The notes beneath the pieces are model-generated. The model had not been told where the DNA came from. It searched no databases and worked only from the letters and a program-made list of their open reading frames with translations. Source: Zopfochytrium polystomum (taxonomy: Eukaryota; Chytridiomycota; Chytridiomycetes; Chytridiales; Chytridiaceae). From it: a DNA stretch of 64,000 bases. The translations under genes and the position numbers were made by a program. Shown here piece by piece: positions 22,789 through 34,700 of this stretch (the first letter of the stretch is position 1; every line of letters begins with the position of its first letter). Location of the stretch: NCBI GenBank assembly GCA_025765615.1, contig JAIVFJ010000203.1:52908-116907 (forward strand), written 5' to 3'.

Positions 22789-25700
22789 ATGGCGTCGCGC
22801 GAGTCCAGGCGGCGCCGCGATGCCACCAGCTATGGCGATGATGGCGGCGGCGGCGGCGAGGGTGAGGGCGACTTCGTGGGCGACGGCGAGTACGACCGCG
22901 GCAGCCCCCGCTTCTCGGGCAGGGCCGCTGCCGCATCCTCCACCACGCGCCGCCCCCAGAGACGCATGCCCAGCGGGGACCGCGGCAGCGGCGGCGGCGA
23001 CGGCAACGGCGACAGCAGGCCCGGCCGCGAAGAGGACCTCGGTAGCCGCAGCAGCAACAGCATTGATACGGAAAACCACCACAAGCAGCATGGCGATCGC
23101 GACGGCGTGGGCGACGAGGGAGACGAGCGCTCCACTGCCAGATCTCACTCACGGCGACCCTCCCGCTCGTCCCGCTCCAAATCCAGAACTTCCCACTCGA
23201 GGGCGAGACCAAGGGCGGGCACACTGTCCTCCGTTGCCGCCGTCGAATACGAGAGTAGGGTTGACCCGGTGGCAGATCCCTCTTTGACTTCCCCCCGCAA
23301 GCAAAGAGGGGCAGATGAAGACGGAGCAGCTTCTGCTACGATGCGCCGTGAAAGGGCTTTCACATCGGCCCCAGCAACCCCTGTCGCATCCAGCGGATCC
23401 ATCGTCGGAGGAAGTGGCGAACGAGACGGCAGCGTGGAGTTTCCGCAAGGTTCCCAGTCTCTTCCTCGTCGCAGGCGACGCAGGCAGGAAGAGCTCCTCG
23501 GCAGCTTGATTTCATCTTCTGCGGCACCGTCCCCCGACGGATCGGAGGTTGGAGTGGGCGACGATGGCGGATCGGAAACGAGAAAGCATCGATCGCAATC
23601 CAAAGCAAGGAGCGCCAGATCCAGATCACGAGGTGCGAAAAGTCATTGAATGTCTCACTTAACTGAAGCTTACCTTGCCCCTAGCCCCCGATCGAGAAGG
23701 CAAATTCGACGATCCCCGCTCATCGACCTCTTCATCAAGCACTGCGCGCCCCTCCATTGAGGATGCACCATCTGGCCGGGCAACTCCACCTTCTTCACCC
23801 CAGCCACCGAACAAGACACATAACCGATCGAACAGCTTGCACCCTGGCCAGCTGTCGTCGGGCACACCCCCAGCTTCATCCCCAAATCTTACCTCGACCT
23901 CCTCAATCAACTCATCTGCCCGCTTTGACGCGGCATCGATATCCGGCTCGTCAAATGCAGGGTCAGACGGCATCGGGCCTGCAACTGAGAGGGCCGTTTA
24001 CGTCGCTCCAACATCCTCCGCCGTCACTGCTAACCGCAGGAAAAGCGCTCGTGCCAAGTTATCTGCCGCTATATTGTCGGCCAAACCGTGGCCCTTACCC
24101 AACTCTTCCAGTGCAGCTGCATTAACGAACGAAGCTTTCGTGCCAGAGCCCGACAACGTCGCCGTCGGGACGCCCACTTCGCAATCAGCCCCTGTTACGC
24201 CGAGAATCCCAACATCGGGGATTCTTCGAAATGGAACCCCTGGTCCGGCCGACGAAGAGGCTCGACGAACTGATCAACTTGGTCGGCTTAATATGATCAC
24301 TGCTGCGTCCGGCTGGGACATTCGACTGCGAGAACTGGTCATGAAGGAGGCCACAAGCGCTCCAGCGGAGCCACCCCCATCACACGATGAGTTTGACGGG
24401 CCAACGAAAGAGGAAAGGCGCAAAGCTGCGCTTACAGCAGCTGCTTTTGTTGCGGCACTTCAAAGCGGTGGTGCCGTGTCTGGTGGCGATGGAGTCCACC
24501 CGTCTACTCGCGCCAGCGTCAGCACAGTGGGCATGGGTGGAGGAGGGGATGGCAGCATGTCCATTCGGGAGCTCAGATCCGCCCGGCGATCGCTTTCCAT
24601 AATGAACCTCAAGAATGCGTTCAAAGGTGGACCGGCCGGGCCAGCCACGGCGAATCCTGCACCGTCCGGCTCCAGTGTCGCGCCGTGGAAGAAAAGAGAG
24701 GATCCAATGGACGGCGTCGCGGCGGACGGTGACTTTGTCTATGAGGTGCCTCTCAAAGGCGACGACGACGACGACGAACAGGTTGCCGTGGCTGCCGAGG
24801 AAAACGGCGGCTACGTTCCCGCCCCTTCGCGCTTCGCCGCCGGATCTCGACGCCGAGCCTCGACCCCTGTCAAGCCCGTGGCGGTCGCGGCTGGGCCTGG
24901 CGGCGCCGGGGCGGCCGACGATTCGGCTGTGATTCGATCGCCGCCTCCGCAGCCGAATCCTACTTCCTGGTCGGCGGTCCCGAGATCCTCACAGTACACA
25001 ACCATAGCGAGGGGGTTTGATGAGCGACTTCGAGAGATCGTTCTTGAGAGCACTGGAAGAAGCGCGGCTGCGCAGATGCCCAGGCTGGGAGCGGGGTCCC
25101 TGGCTGACAATGATGGGTCCGCTGGTGTCGCAATGGACAGAACAAAGTCAACTCCAGTACTTCGACCAACTCTTCTGACGTCAGGTCTGTTTCTATTAAT
25201 GTGGCCTGGCGTGGTTCCCGAGCATGTCTCCTTTGTCTAACGTTTTTCTCGTCTACAGCCATTCAGAGAAACCGAATGGCCTCCCCAACCAGCCCCACGG
25301 AGGAGGTTATCGATATTGATGATAACATGGATGATGAGACTCCATACAAGTCACCAGTTGAGATGTCGCCATCCTCGTCAAGCACTTTCCGCTCTCCCAT
25401 CCGGCGGAAGTCGACCTCTGTATCGGCGAGGCGGAAGCGCGCCATGTCCCAACCGGGATCCCCACACGTCTCCACGTTGTTTGGATCGAATGCAGAGAAG
25501 ATCACGTCACCGGTTGAACCAGCGTTATCACCGTCTGCCCAGTGGCCGCCTACTAGGGGGGAGACCCCTACACTGCAGGATGCAGGACCGGGCGATTCGG
25601 ACTTTGGTCTTGCTGGCGCGAACAAGCAGTTCGAGGCTCGAAGTCAGCGGCCCTTTTCAACCGATGTAGCCGGGGCACGGTCGGGAGGATCTCCGGCACC

Positions 25701-27075
25701 CAATAGTGGCGCTGCGGCTTCGATATCGGTTATCTCGCCGTCTCCGTCCCCGCCAGCTTCTCCTCGTCCTGCCAGACAGGCCATCCTGAAAACGGGTGGC
25801 GATTCTCCAAAGCCTCTAAAATCGGCCCTAAAGCAGTCGGGAACGGGGGTTGGCGGCAGCAATGAAAAGCTTGCGCTTTCCCCGGGTGCCCTTGCGCCCC
25901 CATCGACCTCTCAGCAATTTTCCGAACACGGTATGAAGCGATCAGAGTCACCCAATGCAGCGGAGGATGTGCCTTCACAGTCTCATCGCTTGTCGCAGAA
26001 CATAGCACAGGGACGGCAGCCTCTTGAAGAGCAAGTTCTCGCTCGGAACCAGCCGAGCCCGCCCCCCAATCGGCACCTCTCCGCAACGTCATATTCGTCC
26101 ACCGCGCCGCCCTCACCTATCAGGAAGCAAGGATCCTTGAGCTCTTTGTCGGGGAGTGCAAAGACACCCCCACCGGTTTCGTCCCCTTCTCCTCCCCCAC
26201 ATCCGATTCGAAAATTTTCCTCCGCTTCGTCCCCAGCAGCCCCTCCCAAGTCACCTTCCCCGCCACCGCCTCCCTCTTCAACCCGTCGCGCCAGCAAGCT
26301 CCTTCCCGATCCGCCTCATCAGGGCGCAACCGCACCAACCACGACGTCTCACCAACCAGATGCAGCAACGTCGCCATCCTCTGCACAAACGCGATCGGCC
26401 CCCGGATCGCCTCAAACCTCGGTCCTCACCAAGGCAAAGCTGCCGCCTCGCACGAGCTCGAAAGCGCCGCCCTCCGCCCAGCCCCAGCAGCCAGCACATC
26501 CATCGCAGCCGATGCCTTCACGCCGTGTCTCCACCGGCCCTGGCGCAAACCCGACGGCTCCTTCCACGCCTCCTCGACCCGCACCCCTCGCAACGGCATC
26601 GCACGCCGCCTCTGGCGCTGTGTCTCCACAATCCCCGCCTCTCGTGTCTCCGACCTCCCCCACAGGCACCCTCTCCGCCTTCTCCACCCGCCGCGCGAAC
26701 CTCCTCATGAAACCGAAAGCGCCCCCAGCCGCCGGCAGCAAACCCAGACCGGACCCTTCGAAACGTACCGCCTCTACATCATCCGTCTCGTCGTCGTCGA
26801 CTGCGGCGTCCTCCACCCTCCCGCCCCGAACCTCCTCCCACCTCCCGCTCTCCAACGCAGACACCGCCACCGCCGTTGTCGCTCCGCCCGCGCCAGAGTC
26901 CATCCGTCTCGCTGCCCCGCCGCCCCGCCCTTCGCACTTCCTGCACCAGCTCCAGCGCGCCGCCGTCGTCGACGAGCCCGCCAACGCCGCCGCTTGGCTC
27001 GGCGAGGCGCCCCTGCGTAAGCACGACTCGGGCGTCGACGTCCTCGCGGCGAGGGGTCGACCCAACGGCGCGTAA
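22789..27075 (+). CDS. Large intrinsically disordered Ser/Pro-rich protein
   Basis: Exons 22789-23632, 23685-25184, 25259-27075 with phase-1 introns give 1386 residues without a frame break. Sequence is almost wholly low complexity: Arg/Ser and Gly/Asp-rich at the N-terminus (SRSKSRTSHSRAR), then Ser/Pro/Ala with many SP and PPSP sites. Two related short helices stand out: GWDIRLRELVMKEATS and GFDERLREIVLESTG, a repeated D-x-RLRE-x-V motif about 250 residues apart. An acidic patch (VIDIDDNMDD) begins exon 3. Proline repeats near 26100-26500 could bind SH3 or WW domains. No known catalytic domain; a scaffold or cytoskeletal regulator is a guess. Confidence 0.8.
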
Positions 27076-27362
27076 AGCCCCCATCCATTGGGACTACCCA
27101 CCTCCGATCGGGAGTGCTGTGACGTTGGGACTGGCTGGGGGGAGCCGCCGCTGCTCTGGGTGCGCGACCCCGGTTTTCGTGGAGATTGTGCATTACTCTT
27201 TCCCCCAACCTCTTCGCGCCTCCTTGCTTGTTTCCGCTCGTCCCCGAAACCCACCGCCTCGCAGACGCTCGTACCTCCGACCTTGGTCTATCTCCTCCCA
27301 CGTTTCCTGGCGATTGATGGCGTTTGAAACGCATCACGTTTGACATTTTCTCTGGTATCTCT

Positions 27363-27395
<33 letters not shown>

Positions 27396-27773
27396 CCAGC
27401 AGGTTATTTCGTTTGGTTATTTGTTCGCCACCTCTGCTTCGCTCTTGCGCGCGGATTAATTACTTCCTTTCTTTTTTTCCTTCTCTTTTTCCTCCCATGG
27501 TTTGACATAATCGGGGTTTGTTCTCCTCTGTTGTTTCGTGGGCATGTAGGGCAGAGTCGGGTGGTGGAGGGCGGCTGGGCGTTACATGTAGTCGTTTTGG
27601 ATTGGATGGGAGTTGACCTTCATGTTTTCTGATTCGGGTTCCCTTGTTTCATCTTTCCTTCTGTTTGTGCGGTGAATTGGGTGAAAGGGGTTTTCGAAAT
27701 AGAGACTGATGATTCTATTTGTTCAGGCTGCAAAAAGAAAGTAACCATTGCACTGCGACGGTTGTGGTGTTTA
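27076..27773. other. Convergent intergenic region
   Basis: Contains a T32 tract (27364-27395) and T-rich sequence, probably 3' UTR of the disordered-protein gene. No further ORF is supported. Confidence 0.6.
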
Positions 27774-28613
27774 TCAGCGGATGCACGCCCAGGCATGACA
27801 AGCATCATTCAGATGGCCCATCCAAAATTTGAAGGGGGCATACTGGGCAGTGGCATTTTCAGTGATGAACCCAGGGGTTCCATTCAGGGTTACATACTTG
27901 TTCTCCACAACGGCAAAGTGCTGCAACATAATCTTCAAGCACGACGGAGTCATGTTGACGTCGAGGTGGGTGAGGTTTGGTGCGGCGGCTAGGAGTGGGC
28001 GGAGGGTGACCAGCCAGAACCCGCGGTCCACGGTTGTGGGGCCGTCGGCTTTGGAGGGGCGGCCTTCCCACGCGAGGTGCGAAAGCGAGGGTAGGCTGGC
28101 GTCTGTGTCGATGGCCTGCGCGAGGATCGGCCACTCGTTTCTTGGCATCGAGAGAACGAGGCATTGCAGTGTTTGCGATGATATCAGGGTGGTCAGGAGC
28201 GGCATCGGCACGCACAGGAGTATTTCTGTGTTGGCGGGCAATCCGCCCGCAGGGTCGCCTTCCTCGAAGTCAATGCTCTCGCCGTCGTCCGTGTCATCTT
28301 CCTCATCATCGTCATCAACGCGATCGTAACGCTGGAGCCTGTCGATCCAAACCGCCCTCATCAAAGCCGCCGACGCCGCCGTCGAGGAGGCCGCTCGCAG
28401 CCACGAGGACGTCCGCTTCAACCTATGTCGTCGACTTGTCTTCATTTCCCAGCAGATAAACGCACATACCAACTTCTGCCTCGCCACGTCCAGGACCGGC
28501 AAGAAACAACGCGTCGATTCGCTGGCTCGACAAGGACCTCTCCAAAAAAAAAAGAGCCCCTTGCGCTGCTTTGCTGGTGCGTCTGCGGCGTTCGGGTATT
28601 CGACGGACCGCAT
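27774..28613 (-). CDS. LRR-like (F-box type) hypothetical protein, start uncertain
   Basis: The open frame ends at 27774 with CHAWACIR. The reliable part begins near SAALMRAVWIDRLQRY. It then has an acidic loop (DDDDEEDDTDDGESIDFEEG) and leucine-rich stretches typical of fungal F-box/LRR proteins: LLTTLISSQTLQCLVL, SLPSLSHLAWEG, LRPLLAAAPNLTHLDV and SCLKIMLQHF. The N-terminal part (LFFFWRGP) is translated from a poly-A run and is probably intron, so upstream exons beyond 28613 are likely. No F-box motif is visible. Confidence 0.5.
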   Translation of the reverse strand: MRSVEYPNAADAPAKQRKGLFFFWRGPCRASESTRCFLPVLDVARQKLVCAFICWEMKTSRRHRLKRTSSWLRAASSTAASAALMRAVWIDRLQRYDRVDDDDEEDDTDDGESIDFEEGDPAGGLPANTEILLCVPMPLLTTLISSQTLQCLVLSMPRNEWPILAQAIDTDASLPSLSHLAWEGRPSKADGPTTVDRGFWLVTLRPLLAAAPNLTHLDVNMTPSCLKIMLQHFAVVENKYVTLNGTPGFITENATAQYAPFKFWMGHLNDACHAWACIR

Positions 28614-29240
28614 CTCCGCGGCATCGTGTCAAGCGACGCTGACGCGGACTTTGGTTTCTTGCCTGCGTGGCACGCAGAGGCTCGCCTATTCGAGCGCGGT
28701 GAAGAGCAGCCGTGACTAAAGGTGCACCACGGGGGCGGCAGATGTAAGCAGTTCTGCGGCTTAAGTGGCATAGCACCCCCACAAGCCAGTACACTCCTCG
28801 TGCAGTACGGCCTGATCTTCTCATAAACTCTGCACTCCTCCGCCACGCAGCTCAGTCGCGAGCAGCGGCGCCACCGTTAACGGCAACAGCGGCGTCAATA
28901 CGAAGAGCAGCGAAGATGGATATTACCACGACGATTGTAACGACTTCGATTTCGGGCGGCGTGGTGGTGCAGCGGCACAGAAGAGCAGGCTGCGAATAAC
29001 GGAAAAACGAGCACAAGAAGAAAACGAGTTTTTCTAACCACTTGAAGCCAGCTTCAGAACCTCGGCCCTTTGATCGCGTTTGTCATTCGACGTAATGCCC
29101 TGTCAAGTAAACACTGCCTCCTCTTCAAGAAAACGAGAGTTAGAAATAAGTTGCACGAGAGAAAATCGGGACCCGGGAGTGGCAGCTCCTGCACCCCCAC
29201 ACAAAAAGGAGCTCCAATGTGTATGAACACTTAAAGATAC
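28614..29240. other. Unassigned, may hold 5' exons of the LRR-like gene
   Basis: Several GT/AG sites on the minus strand could join to the downstream LRR-like frame, but I found no single consistent model. A/T-rich from about 29010 onward. Confidence 0.3.
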
Positions 29241-29906
29241 TCACAACGATGATCTGAAAAAAAAATATAAGCCATTTTCACGAGTGGAAGTGGTTGGGGG
29301 GGATTTCAACTACTCACGAGTGCGAGAAGAGCATGACTAGAATCGAGGTGCCTGGGGAGATGTGCAAGTCGAGCGGCGATCGGTAGCACTGGGAACAGGA
29401 CGAGACATTGGACAAAGCAATACACAGACAAAAAAAAACCACTTCATTCCACACTCAACCACCAAGCGCAAAGGGCAAAGTGGGGCCGACCTGGTATTCC
29501 TTTCCATACAAGTTTCCGCTGCCAAGAACGCACAGCGGGACGCGAAGACCGTCGATGAACGCATACAGGGTCACGAGCCGATGAGACTGCGGATCCACGC
29601 TTGCGGCCGTCACCACCGCGTGCCGGTCGCCGAAGCGCAGGCTAATTTCGCGTGGTGCGTCGTTTGGCCATCCACGTATTAAAAAATTAGTGGGAGTGAG
29701 GGTGGCTAGGGGGAATGTTTGGAGTAACGTCTTTGGGCAAGAAAGATGATCCACTGCTGGGCAACGACCGATGATGTTTGCTCGTGTGCAAGCTACTGTG
29801 ATGGTGGGTGGGTGGTGGTGATGGTCGGGCGGAGGGGAAGAAACTACCTGACGGCTTCGTCATCGTTCAAGGAGGACTTGATCTCGGTGGCAAAGAAGGA
29901 CGACAT
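29241..29906 (-). CDS. Small four-exon protein, unknown
   Basis: Proposed exons (minus): 29906-29848, 29641-29491, 29388-29318, 29253-29241, phases 2, 0, 2, total 97 residues. It begins MSSFFATEIKSSLNDDEAV, then alternating strands: SLRFGDRHAVVTAASVDP, RLVTLYAFIDGLRVPLCVLG, GNLYGKEYQ, YRSPLDLHI and TSILVMLFSHSSSL. The donors are GTAGTT, GTCGGC and GTGAGT; the last exon is 13 nt and ends in TGA. The pattern suggests a compact beta-rich cytosolic protein, but I recognise no family. Confidence rests on phase agreement and consensus sites. Confidence 0.5.
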
Positions 29907-30186
29907 ATTTAAATATCACGATAAATGCGGCGTCTGGGAGCGGGTCCGATGTGGGCGTGCGTGTGCGTCAGCCGGCGCTGCTCCGAGAGATCTGGACAGA
30001 GGTGAAACACAGTGGGGAGGTGGCCCCGTGACATGTTCGGTTCACACTCCAATCGGACACAGTGCCTTCTACCCACTCCTGCCGCCTGGCGGATGGTTGA
30101 GCGTTCATCTGTTTCGCAAGACCCCTTCACGCTGCTGCAAAAATGAGTGAGATAAAATATCACTTAATGTAGACAGTCAAAAAGGG
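29907..30186. other. Short intergenic region
   Basis: No gene seen. The part after about 30170 passes into the copia-type relic. Confidence 0.4.
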
Positions 30187-30417
30187 TATATCTGTGGCGC
30201 TGAAGCTTGCAAAGAAGCATTGTGGATAAGGGATATCTTGAATGAACTCCAACCTCACACCAAAAGTGCGATTCGTATCTCAAGACAACAAGTCTACAAT
30301 CGCTATTTCAACAAATCCATTTAATTACAAAGGGTTTAATCATTTTGAGATAAAGAAGTGATTTATTGAAGAATTGATCACTTACACTCAAGTTGGTCAT
30401 TGCCAGACTGAGATTAT
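30187..30417 (+). pseudogene. Ty1/copia RNase H relic, left part
   Basis: Reads GAEACKEALWIRDILNEL, then (after a frame slip) QDNKSTIAISTNPFNYKG and FEELITYTQVGH-like sequence, matching the Ty1/copia RNase H block (AKEALWLR ... DNQSAI ... KH). It has an internal TGA and a frame slip. It ends exactly at the chromovirus target duplication ATTAT (30413-30417), and the same domain resumes at 35722. Confidence 0.75.
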
Positions 30418-30770
30418 TGTTATGAATCACCCTCTGGAAACCTCTGGAACCTTCTAGAACATTCCTTCATGGAACCTTCTGGAACCTTCTGGAACCTTCT
30501 AGAACATTCCTTCATGGAACCTTGTGGAACCTTCTGGAACCTTCTTTGCTTTCCTGACTTGTCTTGTTGTCATTGGTATCATTGGTATCATTGCATTACT
30601 AATTGCTCTTTCTGGAACTTTCTTGGAGTCTTGACAAGGAACACTCTCAAAAGGTATAAAAGGGGGATGGGGGACCTGTCCCATCCCTCAAGTGAATTAT
30701 TGTTTCCAATACAATCATCACTCCTCTCAGTTCCATGTCTGCCTTGTCCTGTCCTGCCCTGTTCCTGACA
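30418..30770 (+). repeat. 5' LTR of the chromovirus
   Basis: Starts TGTTATGAATC and ends CCTGTTCCTGACA. It holds a heat-shock-element cluster, a TATAAAAG box at 30655-30662 and a predicted transcript start near 30690. Confidence 0.95.
30446..30544 (+). promoter_or_regulatory. Heat-shock-element array in the LTR
   Basis: Three blocks of alternating GAA and TTC with the exact 2-nt spacing of HSF sites (nGAAnnTTCn): 30446-30465, 30471-30510 and 30516-30544. The middle block has eight uninterrupted units. The array lies about 110-210 bp before the TATA box, and the same array is in the 3' LTR. HSF trimers bind three or more such units. Confidence 0.75.
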
Positions 30771-30772
30771 TC

Positions 30773-30783
30773 ATAATTCACTT
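30773..30783 (+). other. Self-primer binding site (Tf1 type)
   Basis: ATAATTCACTT lies 2 nt after the 5' LTR. Its exact complement AAGTGAATTAT is at 30690-30700 inside the LTR, 35 nt after the TATA box start, where transcription should begin. In Tf1 the first 11 nt of the transcript anneal to the primer site and prime reverse transcription; the length here is also 11. Confidence 0.75.
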
Positions 30784-30810
30784 CACCCTCTCCTACTACT
30801 CTCTGCCATC

Positions 30811-31734
30811 ATGTCTGACCCAAACAACACCTTCCCTGATGCAACTGCCTTCCAAGCCTTGATGGACCAATTACAAGCCCTTTCAAGACAGACACACCAA
30901 CTTCAAGAACAAGTCCTTCACCAGCAGCACCAGCTTCAACAACAACTTCACCAACAAGAACATCAAGCTCTTCCCCTGCCCCAAGCCAACCAAGCAAGAG
31001 AGCCCAAGGTTCCCAGCCCTGACAAGTTCACTGGGCTGGCCAAAGACCTTAGGAACTTTATGGCCACTGTGGAGAATGTCATCCTTCTCCAACCTTCAAG
31101 ATTTCCCAGTGAGCAAGTCAAGGTTCTTTTCACAAGCACCCTCCTGTCTGGTCAAGCCCAATCATGGTACAGATCTCTCCCAAGCACACCCAACACCCTG
31201 CAAGAGCTCTGGGAGGGGCTGGAAGCTACCTTTGGTGACCCCTACGCATCTTGGACAGCAAGATCCAAGCTCAAGCATATCAAGCAAGGAAAGCAATCTT
31301 GTGTGGCCTACACCAACCAATTCAAGCAACTAGCCAGAGACTCTGGATACAATGATGCAGCTCTGATGGAGCTGTACCATGATGGTCTCCATGAGTCTAT
31401 CCAAGACATGCTCTCCCAGTCTCTGCACATCCCTGAGACCTTGGAAGAGTACATTCTCCTTGCCATCAAGATTGACAACAGACTCTACTCCAAGAGGCTG
31501 AAGCAAAGACAAGTAGGAACTACATCAAGACCTACCCCAGTCCCTCAAGCTCTTACAGTTCCTGAACCCATGCAAGTGGATGCAGTTGAGACACTTCCTA
31601 AGGGTCCTCTGAGCCAAGAGGAGAAAACAAGGAGGGCCCAGCAGGGACTGTGTTTCTACTGTGGCTCCAAGGAGCATGCTGTCAAGGACTGCCCAAGGAA
31701 GAAGCACCCAAACTCCCAGGTCCAGGCTCACTGA
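30811..31734 (+). CDS. gag: Chromovirus gag
   Basis: 307 residues. Gln/Leu-rich N-terminal coiled region (QLQQQLHQQEHQALPL), a capsid-like retrotrans_gag segment (FTSTLLSGQAQSWYRSL and LWEGLEATFGDP), and a C-terminal CCHC zinc knuckle CFYCGSKEHAVKDC. It would form the particle and bind the RNA. Pol overlaps its 3' end in the -1 frame, so pol expression would need a frameshift. Confidence 0.93.
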   Translation: MSDPNNTFPDATAFQALMDQLQALSRQTHQLQEQVLHQQHQLQQQLHQQEHQALPLPQANQAREPKVPSPDKFTGLAKDLRNFMATVENVILLQPSRFPSEQVKVLFTSTLLSGQAQSWYRSLPSTPNTLQELWEGLEATFGDPYASWTARSKLKHIKQGKQSCVAYTNQFKQLARDSGYNDAALMELYHDGLHESIQDMLSQSLHIPETLEEYILLAIKIDNRLYSKRLKQRQVGTTSRPTPVPQALTVPEPMQVDAVETLPKGPLSQEEKTRRAQQGLCFYCGSKEHAVKDCPRKKHPNSQVQAH

Positions 31735-34700
31735 GGGGCAATTCCCTGGACCCTCCTCCAAGCTGCCCCTGTTTCATCACCACCACCAGCACCACAAACA
31801 CCTCAGATTCCAAGCCCCACCAACTCACCATGGATGTCAAGATTCAACTCTCACCCAAGTCAACCATCACAACCAAGGCCCTTATCGACTCTGGATCATC
31901 CTGCAACATCATTGATGCCACCCTTGCCAAGTCTTGTGCCATTCCTACGATCAAGAAATCCACACCCCTCAAGGTCCACTTTGCCAATCATGCTCTGTTC
32001 AAGGAAATCAGCCATGAAACCAAGCTAAACCTCCACATCCAAGACTTTCCACCATCCATGGTCAATCTGGAAGTATTGGATCTTGGCTCACCCACATTCT
32101 CTGTCATCCTGGGATTACCATGGCTGCAAGCCCAGAACCCTGCCATTGATTGGGTCACTGGTCAAGTCCAACCTCCACCAATCGGAACAGTCACCCAAAA
32201 CTCAAGTCAAGCCCCCAAGTCTCATGCTCTCAAGCCCTTGATTCAAGATTCACAGCCAGCCAAGAATCAAGTTCCACAGTTCACAGTTCACAGTCAAGAT
32301 TCAAGTAGAGCTCATAGAGCTCACAGTCATGGCCATGACTCTTGTTCACAGAACCCACAGTCAAAGATTCAAGTACCACAGTTCACAGTCCACATTCAAG
32401 ATTCAAGTTCCACAGCTCACAGTCTTTGCCAAGAACAGAACTCTCAGTCAAAGATTCAAGAATCACAGTTCCCAGTCAAGAATTCAAGCCCCACTGCTGA
32501 GGAGCACGACAACCTGGACCCATCAGACCTTTTGCTGGCATCCAAGCTACCAAAAGAATATCTCCCTTATGCTGATGTGTTTTCCAAGACCAAGGCAGAC
32601 CTGCTACCAGCTCAGAGGCCTTATGACTGTGAAATCCCACTCAAGGATGAAACTTGCAGCCCACCTTTCAAGCCACTGTACCACCTCTCTCCACCAGAAG
32701 CCAAGGCCCTCCAAGAATACATTGAAGAAATGCTGAACAAGGGATTCATCCAACCTTCCAAGTCACCAGCTGGAGCTCCCATCTTTTTTGTCAAGAAGAA
32801 GGATGGGGGACTGAGACCCTGTGTGGACTACAGAGATCTCAATGAGATGACAGTCAAGAACCGCTATCCACTGCCTCTCATCTCTGAATTACTGGACAAA
32901 CTGAGCCATGCAAGGATATTTTCCAAGATTGACCTCAGAGGTGCCTACAATTTGGTCAGAATTAAGCCCCAGGATCAATGGAAGACTGCCTTCAGATGCA
33001 AATACGGTCACTTTGAGTACTTGGTTATGCCCTTTGGACTTACCAATGCTCCAGCTATTTTCCAAGGCATGATGAATGACATCTTCAGGGATATTCTGGA
33101 CCTTTTTGTCATTGTCTACCTGGATGATATCCTGGTATTTTCATCTGACACTGCAAGCCATATGGGACATGTCAAGACTGTCTTGGAGAGACTCAGACAG
33201 CATCACCTCTATGCAAAGCTGGAGAAGTGTGAATTCCACAAGACCTCCATTGAGTTTTTGGGGTTCATTGTGTCTGACAAAGGGATCTCCATGGCACCAG
33301 ACAAGATCCAAACTATTCTTGAATGGAAGGCTCCAAATTCCATCAAGGATGTTCAAAGCTTCCTTGGATTTTGCAACTTCTACAGAACCTTCATTGCCAA
33401 CTATTCTGCCATAGCCAAGCCTCTCACTGATCTCACCAAGAAGACCACCAAGTTTGAATGGACCCCAGCAGCAGAGCAAGCCTGGCTAGCTCTTAAGACA
33501 GCAACCACAAGTGCACCACTCCTTAAGCATGTGGATCCCTTGCTTCCCTTCACCTTGGAAACTGATGCCTCAGACTATGCCCTCGGTGCTGTTCTGTCCC
33601 AGCCAAGCTCTCAGGACCCCTCTGCTCCTCTGCATCCAGTGGCATATTACTCCAGGAAGCTGAACAGTGCTGAGTGTAACTACACAGTCCATGACAAGGA
33701 GTTGCTTGCAATTGTGGAAGCATTCAAATTCTGGAGACACTACTTGGCTGGTTCTAAAGGCATCTCTGTCTATTCTGATCACAAGAACCTCACCTTCTTC
33801 AGGGCAAGGAGGTTGCTCAAGCAGAGGCATGCCAGGTGGGCTGAACTGCTCTCTGAGTATGACTTTAAGCTGTGCTATTCTCCTGGCCACCTGAACACTG
33901 TGGCTGATGCCCTGTCAAGAAGAACAGACCTTGCACCTGAAGGGGGAGATGGTTTCACCCCACCATCCAAGACACACCTTTCATTGCTTCCTGACAGTGT
34001 GTGGGCCCATGCTATTCCAAGGACCCCAAGCCTCACAAGATTCAAGTCAGCCAAGAGGAGGAAAAACTTGAGATACTCAAGACAAGGCATGATGCAGCAA
34101 CAGCTGGACACCCAGGAGAGCACAAGACATATGAGCTTGTTTCCAGAGACTTCTACTGGCCAGGCATGAGGAAGTACATCAAGAACTATGTCAGCAGCTG
34201 TGAAACCTGTCAAAGAAACAAATCCAGCAGACACAAGCCCTATGGACTTCTGGAGCCCCTCCCAATTGCCATCAGCCCTTGGTCATCAATATCCATGGAC
34301 TTCATTGTGAAACTGCCCCCATCCCATGGATTTGACTCTATCCTTGTTGTCATCTGCAGAAGGACAAAGTTGGCCCATTTCATCCCCTGCACTGAGAATA
34401 TAGATGCACAAGGAACAGCAGACCTGTTTTTGCAGCACATATTCAGGCTCCATGGGCTGCCTCAGTCAATCGTCAGTGACAGAGGACCACAGTTCAGATC
34501 TCAATTTTGGAAAGCACTCACAGCAGCCCTTGGAATCAAGTCTCAACTGTCAACTGCTTATCACCCTCAGACTGATGGACAAACAGAAAGAACAAACCAG
34601 ACTCTGGAGCAGTATTTGAGGTGCTATGTCAGCTATCAACAGGATGATTGGCCCACCCTCCTTCCACTGGCAGAATTTGCTCTCAACAATTCTCTCCACT

